Shown here: positions 50,322-62,982 of the stretch, piece after piece
How the letters are laid out: each line of letters begins with the position of its first letter
How positions within the stretch are numbered: position 1 is the stretch's first letter
The notes under the pieces: generated by a model
The model's database searches: none
What the model saw: the letters and a program-made list of their open reading frames with translations, nothing else
Told to the model about the DNA's origin: nothing
Translations under genes and position numbers: made by a program
Assembly (NCBI GenBank): GCA_034620365.1
Contig: JAQGEQ010000339.1
Span: 434,001-498,000, forward strand
Direction: 5' to 3'
Source of the DNA: Pegea sp. RAD2-039
Taxonomy: Eukaryota > Chordata > Thaliacea > Salpida > Salpidae
DNA: 64,000 nucleotides

Positions 50322-53300
50322 AATGGGACTTAAATGGAGCTAGCATCAGCTCTTGTTTGTAGGTTTATATGACAAGCTCATTTCTTAATTATTTCTGTTG
50401 TTGAGTTTGATTATCAACAAGTAATAATCATGAAATTTTGTTTTTCTTTCTGTACATCTCAACCTAACCCTCTATAATTTTTGTTTCTTCAGTTTCCATT
50501 TTTTCGCATTGCTAAAAGGTCCTCCCAAATATTGTATGATAAAGTCCACCATCAAGTCAATCTAACTTTTTTTACGATTTTATGATCGTCTTAACAGTTT
50601 GTCTAATGTGTCATTCCGCATATAGCAGTCACGTGACCTTTAAAGACCTCTTTAACTATCGAAGTGCTGCATTAAATTTATATATTGACATAAGTTGCTA
50701 AAATGCAGTGATGACGTCATCGCCGCTAATTGTGCCGGATATTAAACGCGAAACATATTTTGGTACCATTATGGTTACAAACCTCTTGATAAATATTTAT
50801 TCAATCAAATGTATAAAAGGTTTTCTGGAACATTTTCGCTATAAATAAAACATCATGTAGAAAACGTCACTGCTTGATTTTGAAATTTGTGAAGTCAAAC
50901 TAGAGAAAGAAAGTCTAAGAAAAGGATGCCAGCCAAGATAGAAGACTGACTATTTCCCGACATTATATAATCTTGAAATAATAAAAAAATAAAAGTTATC
51001 AGATTGATTGCTTCTTTTAAACTATCATTTGTAAGTTGAGTTTTAATTTGAATTAACTTTTGTAAGCTTATGACTTTTTATTTGTTATAAAATGATATGA
51101 AAATAGAAGCGGTTTTATTGAAAAAGTTTAAACACATTTAAATATTTTCTTTACAAATTTTTTTAAGCTTGCAAACCGCAATTATACTATGTACAGTTTT
51201 TGAGAACATAGCTGGATTAATTTCTGCTTAACCACTTTTTAAGATTATAAAAAGTAAAAAATAGAAGTGTGCAAAAATTTGCAAAACCTATATCTTTTAT
51301 AAGAAAATAATTACCAGATTGAAAAACTTGATTTTATCTAAATAACTTTTGACAACTCGATAAGTTAGATACTGCTCTAAAACCTTTAGTATACCAACTT
51401 GTAGCATAACTTTAAAAATATTTTTTATGACGCTTCTTAAAGAAGCATCTGAATACAATCGTAATTTTCTACTTAAGATTTTAGTTTTTAAACTCAAAGC
51501 TCTAAATAATTAGCAAAACTTATGTAAAATTTTTAACTAAAATTAAGACACTTTTAAATTCTTATCTTCTTATCTTTTTAAAAGAGAAATAAAGTTGATG
51601 TTTTAACAAGAAAAAATTTCGTTATAACTTTTAGTTAACACAAGTAATAGTTTTGTCAAAATATTTCAGTTTCAGTCTTAATTTTCATGTCAAGCATACA
51701 CTATAAGCTTCTAAAGTAACTATAAGGATCTTCAAATAACAAAAAACTGACTGAATCATCATATATCGTCACAACAAGCAACTGAGTAGAGGGAATCACT
51801 GTTTGAAGATTTACAAACAACAAAGCAATAGATAAAAGCAAACGTTAAATGTTTTGATAAGCTATCCTTCTATCAGTAACGTAATAACGCTTACTTCATC
51901 ATTCAGTAACTGTCAAATATTTATTTTAACACCTATACAAACATATTTTAGATGTGACTACCTGCTAATAAATTGTTAATTTACATAAATGATAAAATTA
52001 TGATTTAAATAAAATACAGCATCTAATTTTAAACAAATTAAAGCAAATGTCTGTTATTCAAGCTGTAAAAAATTACGTAGTTATTAAGTAATAAGTTTAA
52101 TTTTATATTTTTTGATTGATTAAATTAATTATTATTTTAAATCATTTAGCACCTATGTAAAAGCTAAGCTAGGTTAATTTGTTTGTCACTTTTAATATGA
52201 TTTGGCATCTTAAAACATCTTGAATATTTTTAATTTGCAAAGTAGCAATTAGATTAAAAATTCTAAGCTTTAAATGATTCATAATAAAAAAAATTAGATT
52301 TTAGAAATTATTCGCTGATTGATTGATTGAATAAAACAAATAACATCAATTATATTATTATCATTTAATTAATTTGATTTGTTTAGAAATCAGTTATCAA
52401 TGGTTTTTTATTTACTGTATTGATTTGACAGAAGAAATTGCTGAAACGTTTTAAATTTACATAAAATCAACTGTTGAAACTTTCTTACAGCTCTTTAACT
52501 ATCGTTTGAAAGATTTGATTGATTTTATAAATATAAGTATTTTATATGAATGAAGGTTTGAAGTCATTTGTTTTTCTTTCACTTCTACAAGATGTATAAT
52601 TGATCAAATTATGTGGAGTGTAATTTAGTTAAATCTGTAACGGTAAGTTAATAGCAACTAACTTGACTGAAATCTCAGGAAGCGATCAATCAAAAATATT
52701 TCAACAAATTCTCCAGAGGCTGAAATTTTAAAACTCAGAAAAGAAGTTTGAAAACTTGGATCAATTAGCGTTTAAAATGGTTAAAATTCCAAAAAAAGTA
52801 ATTTTACTTTTTATGATAGTTTTTTTAATACAAACTCTATGACTTATTACTTTTGATCTGTCTACTTAAAACAATGAAACAAAAATTTCAAGCTTATATC
52901 ATCAAAACAATCATTAAAAATTTAAACTTTCACTGTATTCGGTTATATCTACAGTAACTTTATTTCAAAAATTTTTAAACTAATCATACTACAGACAGAT
53001 ACTAACAGTTGGTCTTTTTTTAAAGACCTAATAGTTTACATAGTAAATAATAAAACTATTATATTAAACTTGATAAATACGAATTTTCTGCAGTCTTATT
53101 AATATCCTTATCAAACAACTTTGCAAAGAGTAAAATATTTTTTCAAATGAGTTATTTTTCTAACCCTATTCATGGCTTTTGATTTTGCTTAGTCAAGCGT
53201 TACTATTTGTTTCATCACTTAACTCGTTCGTAAATTTTACAAATTACTACTGTGTTAACAAAGACTCTAATATTTTTTTATACTTCTTCATATAAAACAT

Positions 53301-56300
53301 TTATTTTTATCATCACAATCTTATAAGCAAGATAACTTTTTGTTTATAAGATTATATGTTTTATAAGATAAACATCAGTAAAACTGTTCAATATTTATAT
53401 GAAAAGATTAAGCTTACTATTTCTAGGTATTTAGAATAAAATAATTAATGAGCTCGCTGTAAAAATCAAAAGTTTATTTATTAACAGTCTCACTTTTAAA
53501 TGATTGATTGAAAGTATAAAAAACGTTTTTTTGAAAATTAACGTCAGTATTAATTAAAATAAATTTTTCATAAGAGCTCTTATGAACATAATGTCATTGA
53601 TTGATTTGTAACTAATCTAACCAGTATTTGAAATCGGTTCTTAATTTCAAAACCATCTTTAATTTAATATCTTTTTGTTAAATGGAAAATGATTTAAACT
53701 TTGTTCAATAAAACGTTTGATAAGCTTATAAATCATGATGAATTGACTTTGAATCTTAAATCGTTTCAAAGATAGTTTTCAGCTGCAGTTACAGTTGTAA
53801 TGTTGAACAAACAAACTTCTAACAATTATATCTGATTAGTTCAATAGTTGTTTTTTTAGCTTCGAAGTAAACTTGTTAAGCTTAAATCTATTAAAATTTC
53901 ACAAATAGTAAAGTTGTGCTTTTTGCACTTAATTTCGATTTGCTTGGTTATTGTTGTAAGCTTTCTACAAATGCTTTAATAAGTAATAATAAAATAGATA
54001 AACACAAAGAAATATCAAGCCAATTTATATGATCATTGACTTTAGTTAACAAATGAGTTAAACAAGTTAATCAGGTTGGTATTCAAACGTTTTTCAATAA
54101 AGCAAGCAAAAATCTTGTTCATAAAAACGTTACCAGTTATAGATATTACAATTTGCGACATATAATTTAAAATGTTGGTTGTGTCTATATCATAGATTTA
54201 TTTTTTACTTACAAACGAAACGTCGATTTTATAAAATGCCCTTGCAGCTTTATGCAATGATTCCTACAAGTTAAACAAACTTTTGAAAGATAAACTGATT
54301 GTAAAACTACTCAGTAAAAAGTAAACAATACTAAAAATACCACCATACAGTGTCACATTCAGTGCAACAGTTTTATTTTTAAACAGTAATAACTCACTGA
54401 TTGCTATGTATACTATTTTTCATATGCTAAACTATTAACTTCCAAAATATAAGATGTATGTAAGAGACACAATATCGATTGAGCAATAACTACTGAGACA
54501 AATATATGAGCAGACTTATAGTTTGTACAAGTTTTTAAGATGATTAGATACATTATAAAAGATTGACGGTAGAGTTGAATTTTTCATTAAAGTTTTATTT
54601 CTTTGAAGTAAGTTAATTAGATTGATACAAATTTTGCTAAATATCAATTTGCAGAATAAGTTTTTTGAATTTTGGATAGAAAAAGGTTTGTTTAATTTTA
54701 AAACATTATGGTTAATTACTTAAAGCATTAAGAAAGTGAAACCGAAGTGTAATTTATACTTATGCAAGCCTCACAGTAAAGAAAACAATATTGCCAAAAT
54801 ATTTTAATTATTTTACTTAAAAGCCTCTTCAATTTTTTTATTAGTATCAAACAAAGTTTTTGTTTGTTAAAACTACTCAACTTTTTATAAAAAAAGAAAC
54901 TTAATTAAATAAGTACAATTCTAGTAAATACTTCTCACTTTAACAAGTATACTTTTATTTTTCTAAAATGTTGCTCCATCATAATAAAGACTTTAATAGT
55001 TAATCAGTTTAGGTTATTATTATAGTAGTAAATGTCATTTTTATGACCATAAAACAAAGTTATTTTCAAGACTTTTATAGCAGAACTTTTGCAACTATTA
55101 AGAGTAAGTATAAGCAATAAATCCGACTTCATTTCACAAAATAATGTTAAGAAAACTTTATTTCAATACTGACTAAAAGTTTAAGGTATGTTGCTGAAAC
55201 AAATTAGTATTATAGCGTAGTTTAAACATGAAAGAATGACTTAGTAGTGCTAACAGAGCTATTCAAGATATCAAATGACTTTTCAATTTCAAAACCAAAT
55301 TTTGCAGCTTGAAATACCTGATAAAATAAGCGATGAAATATTATCTAATTATTTGAAATAAATTGAGCTTGCTATTAAATATTTTTACCGCAGCTTCAAA
55401 TGACCTCCTGTTTATCTTTTCAACACTGATCTTAGTTGGAAACAGTGAAAGAACAAAGCTATAGGCTCTGATAAAAATAAAATTTGATCTTTAACAATAG
55501 AACGTGGTGACAGAATAGTTTTGTTAGCTTTTAAATTTTATCACCAATTAACTAACCACAGTTTTTCAACAACTTGTTTACTGCTTTATACAAAACTTAT
55601 CAGTTAGAACCAACCACGAAATTTTTCTGTCGTTATCACATCAGTTTTTAATGATACTAGTTTTAATCACTTTTAAAAATTTGGATTGTCATAAATTAAA
55701 CCAACAAATTTTTTTTTCTCAAAAGTTATTAGAAAATTGTTGAAGCTATTTTATATATTCTCACCAAGTACTGATAGAAGCTCATTGAGTTATGGTTCTT
55801 ATCTTATCAAGTTGACTAGAAATTGAGTGTGTTAATCTTGAACAATTTACATGTGATTATATCTCTTTTTTTACATAGGTATATTTCATCAAGTTAAAAA
55901 AGATTCACTATTTTGTTTAACACTTTGCATACTAAGATGAATTTATAAAAATTTCTGATTAAAATCAACAGTAAAATTCCGAACTGTAATTAGTGTTTTA
56001 TTAACAACTGATCTCTAGAAGCAATTAAAATGTAATTAGTCGATGAAAATAGAATTAGATATAGATCTTTAATCTTTAATATAGCTGGCTGTGTAAATTC
56101 TTCACCACATGCAATTAGTCCGATGTAATTACAACCAATTAAATTTAATTGAAATATACATCTTGAGACTTTTATTAGGAATCTTTGATCATTCTGTTTG
56201 TAAAATCCTAAAGTTTAATAAGTTTAGTAGTATTAAATCAGTTATTAGTTAATTTAATTATTCAAACAAAAAAATCGACTTTTTAAGGATATATTTTGAC

Positions 56301-58259
56301 TAGTTCGTAGTATTATAACTTCAAAGTAAAGTATTCAAATCTCATATAAGTCAGGTTAATTCATTGTGATAAGATAAAGTTAATTTGTGTTGCAGTTGTC
56401 CTGTTTGTTCAAAGTACTATTAGAGAAACAAATTTGATTAGAACCACTTATTCAAACTTCAGACCATATAATGTTTAAACTTATATTTGAACTTAAGTCT
56501 TACTGTAGTCACGGAATTGCACATGTTTCTTTCAAATTGTTTTCTTTTACTTTAAGCCCTGAATTCTTTCTTAAAAGGTTTTGCAACTTGAAAAAGTAAT
56601 ATTCTAAAATTAGCTTAGTCTTCTTAAGAAGATTATAAGATAATTGTGCAAATGAGCATCATCTTTGGTCAACTTAGTTTGGAAAAGTTGATCATTGTGA
56701 GCTTTCATCAAGTTAGTAGGAGTTTCTAATTTACTTGAATTATAATTTTTTCATGCTTGTTGATAATTTTATCTTTTTAATCTCAAAATCGCATTTTGTA
56801 CAAACTAATTGGTTTAGTTGCAAGTTGGTATAACTTTAAAAAACTTTTAAGTTCAATTTTTGTTCTAAAATCCCTTTAAAAATTTTGTTCAACAAATACA
56901 TATTGTTATTTTTGTTGTTGATGTTTATTTGCAGACACAATCTGCAAACTTAGAATGTTAATTGAAAAATCAGTTGAATAAATTTTTAAGCTTTTATCAT
57001 CTAAAAAGTTTTTAAAAGCTGAACAACAAAAGAATTCTATCTAAATTGTAAGATGTTAAAAAAAATTAACTACAAAATCTCAGATCAATTTCATCTGAAT
57101 CTTTTTAAATCTTATTTACAAAACAATCAGTAATTGGTTTTCAAAAGCAGCTTTACACAAATGAAAATTAAGTAATCTAAAAAAAAACTGTTTGTATTAA
57201 GTTGCTTTAACAAACAGATAATCTTTTTAAAAACTGTTTTACTCACGCATTTAAGTAAAAATCTAGAAACCACAAAATTATTCAAGTACTATTATGATGA
57301 TCATAAAAGAAAATGTTCAAGCCACACCAAAAAAGAACACTGTGAAAGTTCAAAAAACGTTTGACCTGACAAGTCAATAAAGTAAATAACATCAATCCAT
57401 CTATGCTGACCTTTCTGAATATTGAAATAATTTTCTTTAAAAAATCTTTTTCAATTTCATTAATGCTATATGAGTCGAAATGATTTCTATAAAATGTTTT
57501 TTATTTGCAAACAACTTCAATTCGATAAGAATTGTTTAAGTGATTTTGTTTTGCGATTTCTTATTAAGATTTTTGTGACTGAAAATTTCTGAAGCTTATC
57601 GTAAAGACATCTTACTCAAAAAGTTTATTAAGTATTCATCAATTTCAAATAAATTTTTATGTAAATTTACTTTTAAACTTTGAAATCTAATTTACTTATT
57701 GACTTTGAAACAAAGCCATAAAATAAGAATTTTTGTCAGTCGCCTGCCAACTTGAAGAACATTTTTTTTAATTAGAATTTAATATTAAAATTTGGAAACA
57801 TATTTTATCTAGGTTTTTAAAACTTTTTTAAATATGCCTCTTCCCTATATTTAAACAGATTTAATTAAACCCTTTTCTTTCTCAGTTAATCAGATAATTT
57901 ATGATAAAAAATAGAAACTTTGTAAATAATAACTTGATCAATTGTTCTATTTTAAAATTAAATTTAATAATTAGAAAGTTAATAAAGTTGTTTGATACAC
58001 TCACACCCGTTTAGAAATGTTAAATCAAATCATTGCATTTTAATAAAGTTCATTTTAATAGTGTAGTTTCAGAATTTATTGGATCATTAAACGGATATAA
58101 AGTTCATTCTATAAAATGACCTTTTTTTTTAGTTGGGTCAGTTTTGTAAACTTTGAAACTTTACTTAAAAAAGTTAAACTTTAAAACTTCAATGTATAAC
58201 ATAAAAACTTTTGTTTGACTCTTTCAAAATCTTATTTTCTTGACTTTATATGGAGTTGG
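50322..58259. other. Eight-kilobase gene-poor region
   Basis: The first 0.7 kb is the likely 3' UTR and flank of the secreted-protein gene; it is slightly GC-richer and contains TGACGTCA at 50712 and TCACGTGACC near 50629. The rest is uniform AT-rich sequence. No coding exon, RNA gene or recognisable transposon is supportable; the minus-strand frame 51297-51497 is consistent with chance. Confidence 0.45.
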
Positions 58260-58261
58260 TA

Positions 58262-58590
58262 TCATGATGTGTTAGTTGAAGTATTAGAAAGGCTCAGACA
58301 ATGATAAAGAAGCCTGGCAAGTCTTAGGTTCGAACGACAAACGGTGGTTGGTGGTGACGAGTGACCCACGCACTCAAGCAGAACCTACTACATTCAATTC
58401 AAACTAACTGCCAGTAAACAACAGGTGTTTTTGAATCACCATGTCAACGGTACTTATTTACAATCGCTATCTTTTGGGCAGGTACCAATGTTTTTCCAAA
58501 CTACTCGATAGTACGTCTAGATATTGAACTCAAAACCACCAACCTTTACCTATTTGCTTGTTTGCCAATATCGTCGACAATTTAAAGTGC
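58262..58590 (+). mobile_element. Possible tRNA-derived SINE
   Basis: About 320 bp stands out as GC-richer. Near its start, TTAGTTGAAGTATTAG (about 58271) resembles a degenerate RNA polymerase III A box, and GGTTCGAACGAC (about 58329) matches 9 of 11 positions of the B box GGTTCGANNCC, about 57 bp downstream. The sequence between them (GGCTCAGAC...CTGGCAAGTCTTA) has the look of a tRNA head. The body that follows is unrelated to the LINE tail at 35.5 kb. There is no second copy in the window, so the repeat nature is inferred from the promoter-like boxes only. Confidence 0.4.
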
Positions 58591-61061
58591 TCTTCTGCGT
58601 TTGTAGACTAAAGATTATCTTGCAAAGTATTTTGTTGTTTTTTGTTTGCTATTTTGAATAAGTTGTTAGAATTTTGATAAAAAATTGTCCATATAAGATG
58701 TTAAGAATTTTAAAAATTGATGTTATCTTAAGAAAATGATAAAATTATTAAGCAAATTTACCCAACTCTTCAAAATTGTAATTACTGCAGTTTATGTGAA
58801 ATATGTGATCTTAAAAAAGTTTTGGATTAATAATTGATAATTTTCATATAAAAAACTGATAGTTTTTAAAAAATGAGACTAGTAGTAAACAGATTTAAGT
58901 AGCTTAATTGGATGCTATAAATTAAACTTTAAAGACCAAAAATAAATACTTTTTTACATATGTACTTAAGAGATTGTGGTACAATAAACATTTACAAAAG
59001 TAAACCATTAACAACTCTTAAATACTCATTAAAACACAAACGTAACTACCCACGTTTTCAACCACTAATTTACTCTAAACCAATCTATTGTCATTAAATT
59101 TGTGAATTGTATCACTCACTGGTTATTGTTTGTTCTTCAAACTAAGAAAAATCGATTTAAGTGGCATCAATTGATCATTGATTTTGTGTAAGTTACTGCG
59201 CAGAATTAAAGATTTTTTAAACTTGTTTAAACAAAAGTCAGAATGTTGTATCAAAAAATTGATTTTAAATGTTTTTATGGTTTAATAAGAGATATTAATC
59301 AACTGATTTTTATATTTTTAAGTTTTGGCTACAAACTTTACTAGATGTGGTTATAAAGTTTTCAGAACTGGATTAAAAAAGACTTTTTATCAAAATTTAA
59401 AATGTAATTATACTTATATAAAAGCTTTTTTGTTTCTAAAGTTACATCTTGATTTTAAACAAGTACGAAGTATTTTTGTATCTGTTTTGAAAAAAAAGAA
59501 TGTAGAACATAAAACTTAATACTTTCTCAAAAATCTTGATATAAAAATCGGCTTTAAAAAAGCTTTATAATTTGAAATTTTTTTACAAATTCTAAGCTGG
59601 TTGTTTGGTTATTAGGGTTTTATTTATAACCTAGTTTTTAACAAAAAGTATAACAAGGTGGTTATTATTTTGTAAGTTATTTTCTTGAGTAAATTATGTC
59701 TCATAAAAATATCTTTTAGTTTAATAATCTCTACAAAAATGGTTAGTAACTCATCCTAAATGTGGTTTAAGTTTGTTCATTGCTTTAATAGATTTTGAAT
59801 GTATATAAATCATAGTTTTCTAAGAATTCATTCAAAGGTAAATTGTTCTGATTAAATCTATTTGAACAACAAAAACTTAAATGTTGTTTTTAGATTCATA
59901 TTAATATTCATTTTCAAATATTCAGCTGCTTAAAATCTGTCTTTAAGAGGTGCACAGTAGATTAAGTTCGTGTATTGAAAATTATTTATTTACTTCAAAA
60001 TAAATTTTTTAGATCTTAAATTCAGAGAACATTTTCTTTTAAACTTTTGATCATGAGTTTTAAGAACAAAAAGTTTGATAAATTAAAATTAATAAAGAAT
60101 TAATGTTATGAAAAAAGTTTTATCGAAAATAGATGCTACTGAAAAACTTTGAACAATTTACTAGTTTCATTTAATAAACGTTTTTCGAAGTCATGTCTTT
60201 TATATTAACAGAAAATAAAATGTAATTTTCTTTTTACTAATTTGATAATAAATTCTTTTTTTGCAGTTATTCATCAAATAATAAAACATTTTTAGAAATA
60301 TGCTGAACAATAAACAAGTCAGAAAGAATTGATATAAAACAGTTTATGCGTTTGAATTTTTATTAAAAAAGCTGTAAAGCACTAGATGTAAGCAAACATT
60401 AATTTCATGACAAGAAGCTAAACTTTCATTTTAACTACTAAAATAAAAAATATTTCATAAAATAATTTGGACAAAATTAACAATTTTCACCTAACTAAGA
60501 ATTAAACAAGAATTAATTTCATTAAAAGTCAGAAATAGTTGTTCTATAAAGCAAATTGTTTGATTATATTTATCACATAAATCGATATAAATATATGATA
60601 AAATATTTTTCATATTTAAAAAACGAGGTACAAATTAATTAGATGAAAAATTGCTTCTTTTAAACATTCAGTTTAATCATAAAAAAGTTCAAATAATTAT
60701 ATAAAAAACTAATTAAATATATTTCAATAATACGAAAAGTTTTTCACAAAATTTTTGAGTTTGAAAATGTCACGAATCCATTAGAAAATATTTAACTATT
60801 AGCAGTTGCTGAGTTTTCAAATCTTTGCTTAATCACTCAAATAAACATGGCTTTATTATCCGAATACTAAAAGGAGTAAAATAGAGTAGACAAAAAACAA
60901 ACAAGTTTGCAGAAAGTACAGAAAATTATGCTTCAATTTAAAAAAGGAACAACCACAGAGTTTATCGAGTCAATTTTTGTACCAAAAAAGCAACAAAAAA
61001 AAAGCAGAATATATGAAAAGCTGAGATCAAGCTAATATCTGAGATGAGATGTCAGCTGAGA
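58591..61061. other. AT-rich spacer
   Basis: No exon pair or RNA gene seen. The plus-strand frame 59325-59519 (64 codons) is Lys/Phe-rich and lacks an ATG-proximal context or partners. The right edge (about 60850-61061) is the probable 3' UTR of the minus-strand gene that ends at 61062. Confidence 0.4.
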
Positions 61062-61720
61062 TTAAATAGGGATGTAATTGGAAGAAGAAGACACTACAAA
61101 ATTGTTAAGACGAGCTAACAGAGGTTGTGCGAATTTACAAAAATCTTCTTTCCATGACATCATCAAATCTTCAGGCTTGTCATCTTCTAGGATGACGTCA
61201 TTGATTCTTTGTTGAACTATAGTTTCATCTTCAAAGAAAAAATGTGAAAATACGAAAAAAAAACAACTAATTGAAACAGAGATACAAGATTATGATGTCA
61301 TTGAGAGATCAGATTGACTTGAAAACTTAGAGATTGATCAATAACATTGATGGGTAAAAGATTAAATGTTGAAATCTCATATTGAAACAATGAAAGTATA
61401 TCAAAAGCAAACAACGAATTTTATTCAGCAGTAATCATGTTAAATTTGGAAGCTAATTAAAATTCTCTTACACTAAAGCTTTATAAGATTATAAAAATTA
61501 TAACGAAACAAAATCAGATTATAAAAACGGATACCAAATTAGCTAACCGAGTAAAGTTTCCAGGGTTTTTTTCAGAACCATCATTTCGTTTTGATTTTCT
61601 TCAAAGAGCTCATTTATATCTTGTTCATTATTTGAAGATAATAAATTCCATGTTAGCTGGCAAGCAATACCAGGAATCAACCAATCAAAAGGAGAAAAAT
61701 CTTTCATTACATCTGATAAT
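61062..61720 (-). CDS. Two-exon 3' end of an unrecognised acidic protein gene
   Basis: On the minus strand, exon 61720-61548 joins exon 61228-61062 through a GTTAGC donor and a TTTCTTTGAAG acceptor, with phase maintained (one base carried), and ends at TAA 61062-61064. Together they give about 114 residues. The first exon reads MKDFSPFDWLIPGIACQL then an acidic helix (NEQDINELFEENQNEMM, KKTLETLL). The second reads DETIVQQRINDVILEDDK, then MMSWKEDFCKFAQPLLARL and a Ser-rich end. Composition is clearly protein-like against a roughly 25% GC background. Exon 1 must receive two bases from an upstream exon that I could not place. The ATG near 62982 (MSTLCLPTMNNF, before a possible GTAAAA donor) is in the right orientation but does not match phase directly. 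No family is recognised. Confidence 0.65.
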
Positions 61721-62946
61721 CTGAATTTAAGATTAAAATCTTTTCATTAAATAAAAGTTCTTAAATAATTAGATTATTTAGATTTTGTATAAAAAGTAGC
61801 TAGCTAAAAGAATTTTCTTTTTCTAAAATTAATATCAAAAGATTTGTGAATTTACAGAAGGAAGTTTTTACTAAATTAAAACAGCAATTTAAAAATCAAA
61901 CATTTAAAAATCAGCAATTAATTGAAAATATCTGAAAAAATCAAGCTGTTTAGAAAATAAAAATGTCAAATTTAGAATAACGAAGCATATAAATGGCTTA
62001 GTAAGTAAAAATGTAGCCCAGTAGCTTGCAGGGCAGAAATATTGTTAATTTGGCAATTTTTTTTTAAACTATTTCTCTTATTTGATTAAAAAGATCAAAC
62101 TTAGGAAGATCATTCATAAAAGTTTTTAACAGATTTGAAAAAATAAATTGATCTTTTAATCAATCTTAAATGTTTATATTTTTTGTTCAGCTAAAAAAAA
62201 AAACTTCAGATCTTTACAAAGATCAAAATTTGAGATCTTACAACTGTTGTAGTTTATGATGTAAAAATTATTACTTTTTTATTTGGTGTTATTAATATAA
62301 AACAGCTGCTGCAAACATCAATTATTTAAAGATCATTTAAACATGATAGATCAGATTTGAAATAAATCAAAAAACTTTAATGTTTAAAATTTTCTATTAA
62401 ATTGATGAATATGTTTTTTTTGCTTTTTACAAGTATTTTTTTTTCAACAAAAATTATCAAAATTTTGAACAAGATTTATTTTCAAATTAAATTTCAAAAA
62501 ACATTTTAGAAATGAATTGTTTAAAAGTTCTAATTTTAGAAAATTAAAAAGTAATTTTTTCGACTTTAAAATGTTTTAGATTTACTTTTTCCGAAAAATT
62601 GAATTGTAAACCAAAAAATTTAGAAAATATTTAAATGGTTTCAAAAACTTACAAATATTCCATAAATAATAATTTCGATAAAACTTTTATATAAATATAA
62701 AACTAATATTGAAATAAAAAGATTTGAAAGTGAAGTCTCATAAAAAATGAATAAAAATGATAATTTAATTACAAATAGAAATATGATAAAACCAAAAAAA
62801 TAATATCCTTAAGCAAGTTAGATGAGATAAAAACTATTTTTAATAATTTATTGGTTTTAAATGTCTAAAAGTTTCAATAAACTGTTTAATTATAAGAATA
62901 GTAAAATATTTAAGTGTTTTAATTATTGGCATAGACAGTATTTTAC
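61721..62946. other. Probable intron or upstream region of the 61-kb gene
   Basis: Very AT-rich sequence with no clear coding exon. It should contain at least one missing exon if the ATG at 62982 belongs to the same gene; I could not identify it. Confidence 0.3.
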
Positions 62947-62982
62947 AAAATTGTTCATTGTTGGCAAACACAAAGTCGACAT
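62947..62982 (-). other. Candidate 5' coding exon of the 61-kb minus-strand gene
   Basis: A minus-strand ATG at 62980-62982 begins MSTLCLPTMNNF and runs into GTAAAATAC, a weak donor. Upstream on the same strand (about 63040-63110) the sequence is GC-richer, with CACGTG at about 63047 and TATATA at about 63053, which is plausible promoter DNA. The phase (0) does not fit the exon at 61720 (needs two carried bases), so at least one exon between them would be required. This is a suggestion only. Confidence 0.25.
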
